Both the position numbers and the translations under genes were made by a program. Below, in pieces: positions 1 to 11,865 of a stretch of 64,000 bases of DNA (position 1 is the first letter of the stretch; each line of letters begins with the position of its first letter). The notes under the pieces are model-generated. The model saw only the letters and a list, made by a program, of their open reading frames with translations, was not told the origin of the DNA and ran no database searches. The DNA lies in the NCBI GenBank assembly GCA_025330725.1, contig JAIWND010000019.1, forward strand, positions 62,001 through 126,000, read 5' to 3'. This DNA is from Chlamydoabsidia padenii. Its lineage: Eukaryota > Mucoromycota > Mucoromycetes > Mucorales > Cunninghamellaceae.

Positions 1-20
1 AGTGTAGGCATTGGTTTTGG

Positions 21-165
21 CATGATGAAAAGACTCTGGATTCTTTTTTTAAACGTAAATTTCTCCTCTCGTAGGCTATCCCTGACAACGACACTTGGTT
101 TGCTGAATTGGGAAATTCATGGAGAATCGGGATCTGAAATTGAAATGCCGCCTTGCATGAATCAA
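21..165 (+). repeat. Dispersed repeat, copy A
   Basis: The 15-mer catgatgaaaagact (21-35) is identical to 24333-24347. Downstream, gaaattcatg (112-121) recurs at 24427-24436 with collinear spacing (91 against 94 nt). Between them lie matching T-tract, aaacgt and tctcct blocks. The copy ends in a CGGGATCTGAAAT variant and TGCATGAAT (154-162). It is probably a degraded short repeat; no terminal repeats or coding potential are seen. Confidence 0.6.
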
Positions 166-639
166 CTTTCGCTACCGTGTGAGCCTATCATTGGGGCCAG
201 GTGTGTGTGGGGGGGGGGCGAATATGATTAGGTGGGCCATACAGGTATAGGTAACTTTGCATGAATTGGGGTTTGAATATGCATAATCAGCTGTGGGGTG
301 GGCTATAGAAGACATGCTATAGAAGCCATGAACTCGACTACAGACTATGTTTTTTGAAGATTTTGGGATGTGAAAGCGGTGTCAGCTGAAAATTCGTTAC
401 TCATGCTAAATTCAAACCCGATTAAATTCCCATATGCATCTCCGCATCGTTCACACACCGTGAAACAAAAAAAAGCGACTTTTTGAATAAAAAGGTAATG
501 ATCTATTCCTCTTCTTCCTCTTCTTTTCTTTCTTTATATTACTATTAACTCTGCGACGATGAACAAAAGGTAAAGGTATCGAAATAAGGATGAGAAAAGA
601 CTTGTCTAACAATTTATTCTATGTATTCATTTTATGTAT

Positions 640-1008
640 TCAACCCCCGCTCTGGATGCCAATAAGGTGCGGTTAAGAACTCTGATCAACTTTGACATGG
701 ATGATGACAACTTGACGCCAAAGTTGCGAAGTGTTGTATGCTGTCCTGTCTACAACATATTTCGGCGACGAAGTGCTCACGCGTCTAGACACATCCGGTC
801 TCTGGCCCTGTTCTCTGCGCCACCCATAACCATGCTGCTGCTGATTTTTCCTCCGATTCTCTTGCTCCTGCTTCTGATAACAATCCTCTACTCGCCACAT
901 CCGGGTTATGAAAACCCGTTGGATGCACTGATTCTCTTGCCATAATGACCCCAACTTAAATAATCCGGGTAGTAATAACCCGTCTGACGTATAAACCATA
1001 AGTGGCAC
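640..1008 (-). pseudogene. Possible retroelement Gag/zinc-knuckle relic
   Basis: On the minus strand a 111-codon open frame (673-1008) and its neighbouring frames show fragments that resemble the end of a retroelement zinc-knuckle protein: a WGHYGKR-like piece where a CxxCGHYGKxC knuckle would be expected, and, in another frame, HPTGFHNPDVASRGLLSEAG. Moving between frames requires frameshifts, and the expected cysteines are missing. This is only a resemblance read by eye; a chance open frame is equally possible. Confidence 0.2.
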
Positions 1009-1298
1009 CTCCTTTTCTTTTCCTTTTCTAATCCTTCCTTTCTATCTTTTTAGTTATGAACTTTTGTCTGGTTTATTATATGTATTTGAATAAAAAACTT
1101 GTACCCATCTCACTTCACTCTCTTTAATTTTTTATCTTCACTGCATTGATTGCAGGACAAAGGCGGAATTTGAATCTTTTATTTTAAACGCAAATTCATT
1201 GGCTGAAATTAAGTAAGCCACAGACTTCCTTTCAAATGGCGGGCGATGGAAAGAATTTTTTTATTTCTTCTTCCTCTTCTTTTCCCTGTACAATTATC

Positions 1299-2353
1299 AT
1301 GTCGACTTTTGAAAAGGTACGGTTAATGACACACAAACGATGGCCAATGACAATGGACAACCTCTCCTTTACTCTCGCTGCTCATTCTCGATATTATTTT
1401 ACTGGTATTGGGTCTCCGTTGTCTCTTCTCTTTGATACATGAACTTTATACAATATGACCTGGAAAACTTGTTTTGGGGGATATCAACTATAAGCTCGGT
1501 ATCATGGAATTGGAAACGGTGGACCTTTTTACTTTTGTGTAAAAGACAGAGATGGAGGAGGGGAAGGATGAACAAACTTTTGGTGACGTTTATTTTTTAC
1601 TGACATGCTTCTTTTTATTATTACTTGTTTTATAGGTTGTTGTCATTGATGGCAAAGGTCATCTTCTCGGTCGTCTTGCTGCCATCATCGCCAAGCAAGC
1701 CCTCAATGGTCAAAAGGTTGTCGTTGTCCGCTGCGAAGCTCTCAACGTGTCAGGCGAATTCTTCCGTAACAAGTGTAAGTTGAAAGCAAGGGATATTATT
1801 GAATGATGAAAAAAGAGGATCTTACTAACACAATACATATCTTACCTCTCTCCCTATATATACATGTATACGATGATGATCTATAAATTGATTATATCCA
1901 GTGAAGTACCATGCTTACCTTAACAAGCGTTGTCTCGTCAACCCCAACCGTGGTGCCTTCCATTTCCGTGCTCCTTCTCGTATTTTGTACAAGGCTATCC
2001 GTGGTATGGTCCCCCACAAGACTGCCCGTGGTGCTGCTGCCTTGGATCGCGTCAAGTTGTTTGAAGGTGTCCCTCCTCCTTACGATCGTGTCAAGCGTGT
2101 TGTCGTCCCTGATGCTCTCCGTGCCTTGAAGCTCAAGCCTGGACGCAAGTACACTACCATCGGTCGTATCTCTCACGAAGTCGGATGGAAGTACCAAGAT
2201 GTCGTTGCCAAACTCGAAGATAAGCGCAAGGCCAAGTCTGCTGCTTATTATCAACGCAAGCAAGCTTTGATCGCTATCCAAAAGAAGGCTGTCGAATCCA
2301 AGGGTGATGCTGTCAAGGATATCAACTCTTCTCTCTCCGCTTTGGGTTACTAA
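1299..2353 (+). CDS. RPL16: 60S ribosomal protein L16/L13a (uL13)
   Basis: This is a component of the large cytosolic ribosomal subunit, 202 residues long, close to the usual fungal length. Exons are 1299-1316, 1636-1774 and 1902-2353; the first coding exon is only 18 nt (MSTFEK) and is followed by a 319-nt intron. The protein reads [15 protein letters not shown] near the start, then [47 protein letters not shown] and [11 protein letters not shown], and ends in LSALGY, all hallmarks of the family. Codon use is strongly biased to C-ending codons (GGT/ATC/CGT/AAG type), as expected for a highly expressed gene. AATAAA occurs just after the stop (near 2361). The start was chosen because it yields the conserved N-terminus through the intron. 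An element variant lies about 135 bp upstream. Confidence 0.97.
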
Positions 2354-2840
2354 ATTTCTTTAATAAATGCTGTTTGTATTATTGTAGAATAGCTTTATTT
2401 GTAGTTTAGTTTAGTATCTTGATTCTTTTTTATAATAGTCTTTGTATTTATAATATGGATACATTTGATGAAAACAAAAACCTCGGGGCTAATGTTGTCA
2501 TGGTGATTAGTGTGTGGTCTTGGGATGGGTAACAGTTGGTAAGCGGGGGTGGATGGTTTTTTTATGTTTCAGTGACTAAATGGATATGTTATTGCCGATT
2601 GTAGCACTGACGGGGTTTGGACCATTCATTTATGCATAGTCTGATGCTAATACTTGAACAATCGATCCTGACAAAACCAGTCAGTCAGTCATCAGACTTT
2701 ACCAAAAGGTAGCATTTATACAACCAATTATCATTTACAACATTAATCATGTACCAATAAACAATAGACTTTATTAAAATAAGACAAAGTCATTTAAAAA
2801 AAAGGGGGGGGGGGAAGATCCTACATACTAATTAACTATT
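2354..2840. other. Convergent 3' region of RPL16 and SRA1
   Basis: The 3' untranslated regions of two convergent genes meet here. It contains AT-rich putative polyadenylation signals, a short CAGTCAGTCAGTCA repeat near 2681 and a G-run near 2805. No gene is seen. Confidence 0.6.
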
Positions 2841-3001
2841 CTAAGAGGAAGGGACTTTTTCAGAGAGATCAATCAATCGCTTTAAACCCAGTAGCCAAGA
2901 GCCATGTCGTTCGTATTCTGTAGTCATCAGTTGTCGATGGATATTGAGTGCCTTTTCCCAATCCTTCTTTTCTAAGCCTGTATATCAATTAGTAAGTTCA
3001 C

Positions 3002-3049
<48 letters not shown>

Positions 3050-3703
3050 GTCAGTATAACCCAGTCATTCCATACTGCTTGTCATTATTGCTGTAATGGT
3101 CTTACCTTGGCAAAGATCGTTGATTGCAACAATCACATTAGAGGCTATCTTTTCATCATCCATTTCCTTCAGCATTGTTTGAATTCGTTTCGCGGTGTCG
3201 TCGGTTATTCTTTTGTTGGGACCAGTCTATAAGAGTATAGCATATTCGTGAGTTGGGAAGAGACGATGACACACTACAAAATAAAACCCACCATTTTTTT
3301 TTTTTCAAACACTTACAGTAAATGTCGCCTGACAGGTCTGCACCAAAGTATCCAATCGAGCTTTGAGGTCGTTAATGTCGAGTTCATCGCCTTCGTGGTG
3401 GTTTGACTTGTGGAAAATCTACAAAAACATAAACAAGGTGAGGTTAATCAGATTCAACAAGTGCTACACAATCCTATACCGAGATTTTTACTTACCTTCT
3501 TTGGTGGATCATTCTATCAAAGCAAATATAATCAAAGTGATAAAATAGTTAGATGAGTTTGGTATACTTCAATAATGGCCATTTTTTTTTCTTACCCAGT
3601 GGTTTTCAATCGTTGCGTTTCTAAAATCGGACCGAGGGCTTGATGTGGTTGGTTGTGGTGACAAGTTGGATGATTGTGCTATGGGGGGTGTGCTGCCATT
3701 CAT
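2841..3703 (-). CDS. SRA1: SRA1-domain protein (steroid receptor RNA activator-like)
   Basis: Small helical protein of 161 residues. Exons on the minus strand are 3703-3596, 3513-3496, 3418-3317, 3226-3106 and 2977-2841; all junctions are in phase. The spliced product carries HWNDPPKK, matching the N-terminal WNDPP motif of SRA1 proteins, and this motif is created only by joining an 18-nt exon (3496-3513). The C-terminal half (DWEKALNIHRQLMTTEY...GSWLLGLKRLIDL) is the Sec31/SRA1-like helical bundle. In animals SRA1 proteins are linked to transcriptional coregulation; the fungal role is not established. Intron 4 holds a 45-nt homopolymer (T on the sense strand). A perfect CGGGATTTGAA copy lies 104 bp upstream of the start. 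The 3' end is convergent with RPL16. Confidence 0.85.
3003..3047. repeat. Poly(A) tract, 45 nt, in SRA1 intron 4
   Basis: An uninterrupted A run on the plus strand, which is T on the sense strand of the gene. It is wholly inside the intron. Confidence 0.95.
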
Positions 3704-3806
3704 ATTCAATAAAGTATAGCAAGAAAAAAAAAAAAAGGAGTGGAAGGAGCGAAAGAGATGGGCAAAATTGAGGGGCTGCACTTCAAATAAATCGAAGATG
3801 ATTATT

Positions 3807-3817
3807 CGGGATTTGAA
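3807..3817 (+). promoter_or_regulatory. CGGGATTTGAA element, 104 bp upstream of SRA1
   Basis: Exact copy of the recurrent 11-mer; its function is unknown and inferred only from recurrence and position. Confidence 0.5.
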
Positions 3818-3996
3818 ATTGTAGAAGCTGACTATTACAAGGAAGAATGATTTCTGTTGGTCAAGATGTCATAAGCAATCATAACATGGCAGCTTGCTAG
3901 TGTAAAACCAAAAGAATTCATTTAAGCACCATTTTCAACATAAAAAACATATGTCTTTTTTGAAAGCACACTTTTATGCATACCAAAAAAAAGTTG

Positions 3997-4175
3997 TTGA
4001 TTGTCGAGTGATGGTGATTGTAGTGAAGAAAACAAAGAGAAGAGATGGAAACAGATCATACTAATGTACATATAGTTTTTTTACGCTTATTCGAAAGCTT
4101 TAATATTCAGGAGCTCAACTCGACAAATAAAAACAAAAAAGGGTCATTGATTGTCGAGTGATGCTGATTATAGTG
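3997..4175. repeat. 29-bp direct repeat pair, 150 bp apart
   Basis: Positions 3997-4025 and 4147-4175 share ttgattgtcgagtgatg followed by tgattgtagtg or tgattatagtg, with two mismatches in 29 bp. Both copies follow a short A-rich run, suggesting a decayed tandem duplication. Confidence 0.75.
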
Positions 4176-4271
4176 GTCTCAAAAGGAGAGTACGCATAGC
4201 CCCACACGGAATTTCGAGTAGTTTGATCGGGATTCAAATGCCGTGAAAATCATGCAGAGGGTTTACTTTTT

Positions 4272-4282
4272 TTCAAATCCCG
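4272..4282 (-). promoter_or_regulatory. CGGGATTTGAA element (minus orientation)
   Basis: Exact copy read as ttcaaatcccg on the plus strand, 569 bp upstream of SRA1 and 400 bp past the kinase stop. Confidence 0.45.
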
Positions 4283-4681
4283 TCCACAATTTTCAATCAG
4301 TGTAGATACAAAAAAGATCGAGATAGTAAGATAGTATCTATATTCAATGGACCTGGCAATATGATAGTTTGAAGTAAAGTTTATTTTGAGACGGAGGGTA
4401 GGTAGAAAGAAGATTGTTTATTAGATATAGTTAAGTATAAAAATGACAGACTGTATTTGTTAAAGATATGTATAAATGAGCAGAAGTTATAAAAACAATG
4501 ATAACAAGGGTAAAACCAGTGACTATAGCTAAAGAGGCTAACGGCTAATTTTTAATGACTATTCGCTAACATGGTGGCTGACATAGTATTGTTGTTGTCG
4601 GTGATGCCAAAAATAAAGAAGGCATGATTAATAAATAATAATAAAGTTAAATGTAGTATGCCGCTGAAGAATCCAATTCCA

Positions 4682-5217
4682 TCAAAAAGAATGATCCACT
4701 ACATCATTAACACCAGGGCTTGTTGTTGTAGCCAAAGAGACGCTAGTTAAGCCATTCGTGCTGGTAAACTTATCGTAAGGTTCTGTTGGTTCTGTCATTT
4801 CGACTGGTGTTGGTATTTTAGAGGTAATGTCTTCTAGTGGTAACCGGATAGTTGGTTTTGTTGTCATTGATGTTGGTAATATTGATGCTACGGGGACAGA
4901 GTTGTAGTATAGCTGCTGTTTGTGTTGAGGTCGTGGCGCAACTGGTGAAGAAGAAGGTGGATCCCTGGTCTTTTTTGAGTTTAGCGTCGGATTCAAATCA
5001 CGTAGGGTATACACCAGTTCCTTTGTATTGAGGGGTTTCGTCAAGTATCCATTCATTTTGGCATTCATGCATACGACCCTTGCAGACGCTTGGACATCGG
5101 CTGTCAAAGCAATAATAGGAAGATGCGCTGTATCAGTACCAGAAGACTCCAGAGCCCGGATCCGTTTCGTCGCCTCTACCCCATCACACTACAAAATGTA
5201 AATATGTATTTGTGAGT

Positions 5218-5265
<48 letters not shown>

Positions 5266-8200
5266 TGCATTACCTTTGGCATATGATGGTCAAAGAAACC
5301 TACAGAGAAGTAATTTGGAGGCCGTTGTTGATAGAGTTTCACAGCCTCTTCTCCGTTATTAGCGCTTTTCACCACAAAGCCCATCTTTTCCAGTTGTTTT
5401 CGAAGTAACTTTTGCGCCACCATATTGTCTTCCGCTATCAAAACCGGCCGCTGTTTAAAGTAAGTCAATTCATCCATGCTTGCATAATCACTAATCCGAG
5501 ATCCATGCTGTTGTGATGGTGATCTACCGCCACGGAATGATCCAGCAGAGTATTGGTGATTTTGTCGTTGATGCTGTTGATTGGAGTTTCGGTGTATTAA
5601 TGATGAGCCATGTCGTTGTTGGTCCATCAGTAAAAGTTCCAAAATTCGTAGTAACTTTGTTCGTCTTGCAGGTTTCGCCATTTTGACCATTTTACCACGC
5701 CGATCCGACACACCATTGATTGCTTCCGCCGCCACCTTGTGTCCTTCTGTTGCAGGTGCATAAAGTAGTACAATATGGAGTTCACATTCGGGATCGTCGG
5801 CGACACTTTGTAGTTGATGAGCAATGAAGCTGTTTGGTTTCGGTGGGATATCCAGCAAAAGTACCTTGAAGTGATCTTGAAGGGCATGCGGCACTGCATG
5901 TTGTATATCAGAAGTTCGATGGACAGTAAATTCAGGCAAAAGAGACTTGAGCATGGTGGATGTATGATCGTGACCAGTTGCCAGTAATATGCTGTGTTGA
6001 GTAAGTTGAGAGACACGAGAAGCACTTTCTTCCAGACAATCCGGTGTCTTGTCCTTTTCCACCAGCACCGAAAACCAAAAGTTGGATCCATAGTCTGGCT
6101 TTGATTCCACATTCATTTCCCCCTTCATAAGTCGTACCAGTTGCAAGCAAATAGACAACCCCAAGCCAGTTCCGCCATACATCCGAGTTGTACTGCCATC
6201 CACCTGAGAGAATGGTTCAAACAGATTGCGTTGCTGCTCAGGTCGTATGCCAATACCAGTATCGATGACTTCAAACTTGAGTCGAATGTGATCGTCTTTT
6301 CGGTCCTCTTCGTCCAAGTGACACCGGATTACAACCCCACCATGGTGAGTAAACTTGATAGCATTTCCGAGTAGGTTGGTTAAAATCTGTCGAAGTCGAG
6401 AGGAATCACCAACGATCGTTTTGGGAACGTTTTGGTCGATTATATAAGCTAGTTCTAGCCCTTTTCGTGCCGCCAGAGAGCTGAGGATCTCTATAGTGTC
6501 GGCTATTACCTCCTCCAAGACCAAAGGCCCCAAATCCAAAGAGACTTTACCGGCTTCCAACTTTGAGAAGTTTAGAAGATCATCTACATAAAGAGTATAA
6601 AAGTAAATGATGCTGTGATGTTTAGAATAGGCAATGAAATCATGTATTCTGTTTTTTTTTTCCCGACTTACCAATGATTTTGAGTAGCATTTCACAGCTT
6701 TCTTTTGCAGTATGCACAATATCCAGTTGTTCACCATCCAAAGAAGTTTCCGCCAGTAGAGAAAGCATACCATAGAAGCCAGAGAATGGAGTCCTGATTT
6801 CATGACTGGTGTTGGCCAAGAAGTCCGCCTTTAGTTTCATCGCCCGTAATGCCGCCTCTTTACTTTTCCGAGCCTCTTCCAGAGCTGCCTTTTGGTTTTC
6901 GATCATCTTGACATTCGCATAGGTCACCTTTTGGATACTTTTGAATAAAAGAGCATTGGTCACACTAATACCCACCTGCTGAGATAACAAGCGAAGCACC
7001 ACCTCATGGCGGAATGTGAGAGATCCAACAGCACCTTCAATAAAGATACAACCGACAATGGCATTTTTGTGAGTAATTGGTGTACAGATCACAGATTTCG
7101 CACCGGTTTCAGAGTCAGAGAATCGTGAGTCTTGTTGTATATCAGGTATAAGCAGTGATTCTTGAGCATGGATGGCATAGCGTGTCACCCGGGTCACCAC
7201 TGAGTCGGCTTCTTCGGAGAGTAGTTTGGGAGGTTTTAATATCCTGCATCCTATACAGAAAAGAAGAAGAAAAAAAGAAAAAGAAGGTGTAAGTAATCAT
7301 GTGTATATATTGACTACTTTTCCATTTTGATATTACTGTAATGTACCTTCTACTTGAGATCCAGTCCCCATAATCAAAAATGAAGTATTTTCCTTGATAA
7401 TGATTACCCCTGATTCGGCACTTGAATTTTCCAAAACAATCTATAAATCAAGTAAAAAACGACAAGTTAAATATCATCCTATTACATAAACAATGTCCAT
7501 CACCTTCTTTTCTTTTTACTTACTTGTAGCATTTGTTTCATCAATAATTCAAAGTTCATTTCACTAGAGATAACTTGAGAGCTTTTGAGAATAGAAGCCA
7601 AATCAACCACATCAAGAGCCATCAAAGTCTCTTCGGGCGTTGCTTCATGGTTGGATATTTCAGTATGTAGGAAGTGCTCGGCAAGACTAAAGTCAGGGAC
7701 GGAATCACGGTGAGGTAGAGATGCAGCAGAAGAAGACACAGGATCAGTTTGGACTTCAACAGATTTCGACATGATGGTTCGTTCTTGATGATTGTCGGGG
7801 ATGCTGCTATATCCAATGTAGTTTTCCATTATAAGCATCAAATGGTTTCCTTTTCCATAACAGCCTTGATGTCGATACCCGTCGATTGCCTTCTCCAGTA
7901 AGAGTGCTGCCACATGCCGAGATCCATTCCGCATATAATATTCTCCAGCAAATTCGTACATTATGTTGGTTTCCAATTGCCAAGCGCCTGCCTTGGCTTC
8001 ATCGATAGCTTGATCGTACAGTTGTTCAGTTCGTCGAATGTTATCGGGGTCCAAAGAAGATAATTCGGCATCCTATAAAATTCATTTCCAAGTTAGTTTA
8101 CAATTGAGACAATATTAAGAATATGTATTATTACAACTTACAATCATGGTAACAAACATTTGAAGGTTAATTTTGCTATTACATCACATAAGAGGAGAAA

Positions 8201-9157
8201 AAAAAAAGGAGAAAGGTGAAGAAGGTGAGTAAGTTAGATGTACCATATATACGATCAAAACATATACTTACGAATGATGGGCCCATTCTTCAAGTTTTTG
8301 TCTAGTTTCCATGATCGTATGACTAAAGTCCGCTTTCTTGAGTTTATCACACCGAATCCATCGAATCATGGCCAAGCAGTAAAAGAAGAGCATCCAATGT
8401 GTATGTCGAAAGGAAGGTTGCTTTGTGGCGACAGAGGCAAAGTTCTGACCAATTTCGACCGCCTCTTTATAGTAACCAAACATCATGAGAAGAACTAGTT
8501 TCATGCCATAATACCAGTACATAGGTAGTGCTTCTGTTGTCGTCCCAGATTCCACCATTTCGCGTATATTGGCCATGTAATCCATCTCTACAAAGGTTTC
8601 ATCATCAAAGATTTCATCCCTCGTTAATTTTGTATTTCCTTGTAGAGCCATCACTGCGCGGATAGTTGTCATCGCCATCACTGAGGTCCCAGTGGTCTTG
8701 TTCCAGCCATCCACCTCGTCCAAGCATAATTTCGCCTCCCGCAGAGTGTCCGATAAGGGTTCGCCACCAAATAGCATGCTAGTAGCCATGTGTATGTGAG
8801 AGAGAGTAGCAGAGACACGATCGCCACCTAACAAAGCTTGTTTTAGTGCTTGGTGAAACATTGGCATGACATTTCGGTAGTGATCTTCCCAGACACCAAG
8901 GAATGCTCCATAGATGTGTTTCGCCCGAGCACATTCGGAGTTTCCACCATATTGATTGCATAGCGTCACACCGATTTGGCCTATTTTCTGGCCGAATTCA
9001 TAATCTTGGAAGAGGACAATAGCCGCCATGCCAAAGAAGACAAAGCCAACACCAGTCGACGGACAGATCGTGCCTTGATCAAAAGTTTTCTCCACCAATC
9101 GACAGCTAACGGCCATCACTGCCTTTGTATCGTTCATGCCATAGCCCCATATGCACC

Positions 9158-9241
<84 letters not shown>

Positions 9242-11817
9242 AAGAGTATTAGTAAGTGGTTAAAAATAGGGCATTATCGTCATCGTCATAGAGCATATTC
9301 TTACATTTCTTCCATGATAGATAAGCGAGTGCGCACCAAATGGTCTTCACAAACAGGTAATTTAAAGATATTGTCGAGCCCAATCTTCAAAACTTCACGC
9401 CGAGTATGTTGATATAATTGGTCCAGTTCAGCGTCAGTCAGATCCAAAGATACATCTTCAGAACCCAGTTCACCGAGACATTCCATCAAAATGTAAGCCT
9501 TCTCCTGATTCTGAGTATTAGACCATTGATGTCGATGTTGAAGTCGATAAGCAGCTGCCCGATCAATAGCCGATTTTGCGTTGTTGAGAATTGTTGACAG
9601 AAGAGTAGGTGTCATATCGTATCCCATAAACCAACTAATTTCCGCCAATTGAGTATACAAATGTAGAGTTTCTTGATACGAGGCATCCACACCATCGACC
9701 CATGGGTCAGGTTGGGCGAGAAGTTCTTGTGCTGCAGAGTAATAACAGAAGGCCAAGCTGTGAGCACCCGAATTGTAAGCACGATCACCAGCCTTTATCA
9801 GAATTGCCCGGTGTTTTGATTTCTTGTCGAATAGCTTGATCAATCGCATCGCCGCCTTGAGGTGATCAGCTACCCAACATGCATCCACGTCCGAATTGTC
9901 CATAAAGTAAGTCGCAATCTTGAGATGAATCTGGTCTTGTTTTTCAGGTTTGGCGAGTAGCATGGCAGCTTGAGAGTAGCGATCGTGGCTAAATCCAAAT
10001 TCATCGTTTGAGAATGCATGAATAAACCCCTGTTGGACGGCTGATTGAAGCCCATTGATAGCATCAGTTGATTGCCCATTGTTGTTTCGGCTGAGTGAAT
10101 TGGTTGATGTAGAAGTTGCAGACGGAGATGATGGAGTTGACGAAGATTCTGGTGATGAAGTAGAAGGTGTTGTAATATAGTCAATAGTATCATTCCTGTG
10201 AGGTGATACTGGAAGAGATTTGGTGCCGATAGAGTCGCTTTCATTTTCATCACTGTCTAGATCCGATCCAAGGCAACTTGTAGTGTCATCCATCATCAAG
10301 TGCCGTACTGTTTCGTAAGAGAACTTGTCACCAACGAAAGCCGCCCATTTCAAAAATCGTTGTCCATCCGAAGGTAATTCTCGTATTCGATGAACCAAGA
10401 ATTCAATGTTGATATCTTCATTCATTTCCACCATTTCTTGTAGTAGCGCCTTTTCGATTTCTTGTAGATTGTATTCCCATCGACACTGGTCCCATGTAAA
10501 ATAGATCAATCCCTTTTTTTCCAAGGTTGTGAGAAGTTGACAAGCATAAAATGGATTCCCCTTTGTTTTCTTGGTGATAAAATCGACTAATGGGGTGAGG
10601 AGGACAAGGTCGATTTCTTTATGGCGATGCATAGTTGTTCGTATCAGATCCATTAGTTCCGTTTGGTCCATGTTTTCCAGTTTGACATAGTTGACTGTCA
10701 AGTGATCATTACCCAAAAGTGTGGTAATCATGTCGGAATGATGATCGTCAATTCGATAAGTCACAATCACCAACAGGTCTAGACGAGCAGCAATCAAGGA
10801 GTCCAATAATTCGATCGACGCTTCATCTAAAATTAAAAAGCCGAATTTAAATGTCAGTGATCAAATTCTGTAAATGGCCCAGAAACACTGGACGGTTACA
10901 CGAACATTTTTCTGAAAGGGGAAGGGTTTACCTGCTTGATGTAAATCCTCTAAAAACTAGATAAACAAAGAAGCAAAAAGTGAGTTTTCCGTTTCGCCAT
11001 TCATTTTAATGTACTTACCAAAGTGACAAATTTAAAGTTGACAATTACTTGGAAGATTTCCAAAAAAGCAGAATGGAAACGCATCTTGATTTCATTGCCG
11101 TTGATTTCGTTTCCATGATCATTGTTGACAATATCCAAATCATCCAAAAAGACACCAAGTTCTGGAACATTGTCCATCAGTAAAGCAGGAAAGTCTTTAG
11201 AAAGATGAGTCCCCAGTTGCGCCTTTAGCACAGTTGAGAATCGATCGAATTCCGCCTGAGGTTCACCGAGAATGTTCTTGAAGAAGATGGAGAGGCATCG
11301 TAAGATACAGCCATAAGGGGTAGGTTGACGAGTATCGAATTTTGCCGTTGCGCTGTAACCATAGTCCCGAGCGACTTGACGAATACTGCGTACCAAAGTA
11401 GATTTACCAACACCAGAATCACCATATATAGCTACCATTTCCGTTGGTTTTTTCCATCTTGCTGGGTTGGATTCATGTGATCGATGTTGCCCTCGAGAGT
11501 TCATGCCATTGTTGATTTGGTTTGATGACCCCCCGTCTGTTGTGGCTGTGGTGTCACTTGTATTGAGAGGTGTGAGAATCGTTTCCAGGTTGCTGTATCG
11601 TGGTGGTTGATTCCGCATGTTTCGTCCATAATAATAAGCTGCTTTGCGTACAATATTAGTGACCATTTCCACTTCGCGCCGCCGGCCAAAACATCCATTA
11701 GGTAAGGTGAAGACACTGGCAATATCATATTTTCCCAGATTGAATGGTGCGATAGCCTATAGTTGTCAATAAAAAGAATAAGATTTAACTTTTAGTTAGT
11801 TCTTTAGTTGATGATGA

Positions 11818-11865
<48 letters not shown>

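Larger units (their letters stand above)
1..1298. other. Intergenic region upstream of RPL16
   Basis: No intact gene is visible. Positions 21-165 match a second locus at 24333-24470 (dispersed repeat, listed separately). Variant copies of the CGGGATTTGAA element occur near 127, 268 and 412 (the last reversed), and another (GCGGAATTTGAATC) near 1164 lies about 135 bp before the RPL16 start. Positions 640-1008 may hold a retroelement relic. A pyrimidine-rich stretch (about 1257-1288) directly precedes the RPL16 start codon and probably forms its leader. Confidence 0.6.
3704..4681. other. Intergenic region upstream of SRA1
   Basis: No gene is seen. It contains two exact CGGGATTTSAA copies (3807-3817 plus; 4272-4282 minus), a variant at 4228-4238 (CGGGATTCAAA) and a 29-bp direct repeat (3997-4025 and 4147-4175). 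The right part is the 3' flank of the histidine kinase. Confidence 0.6.
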
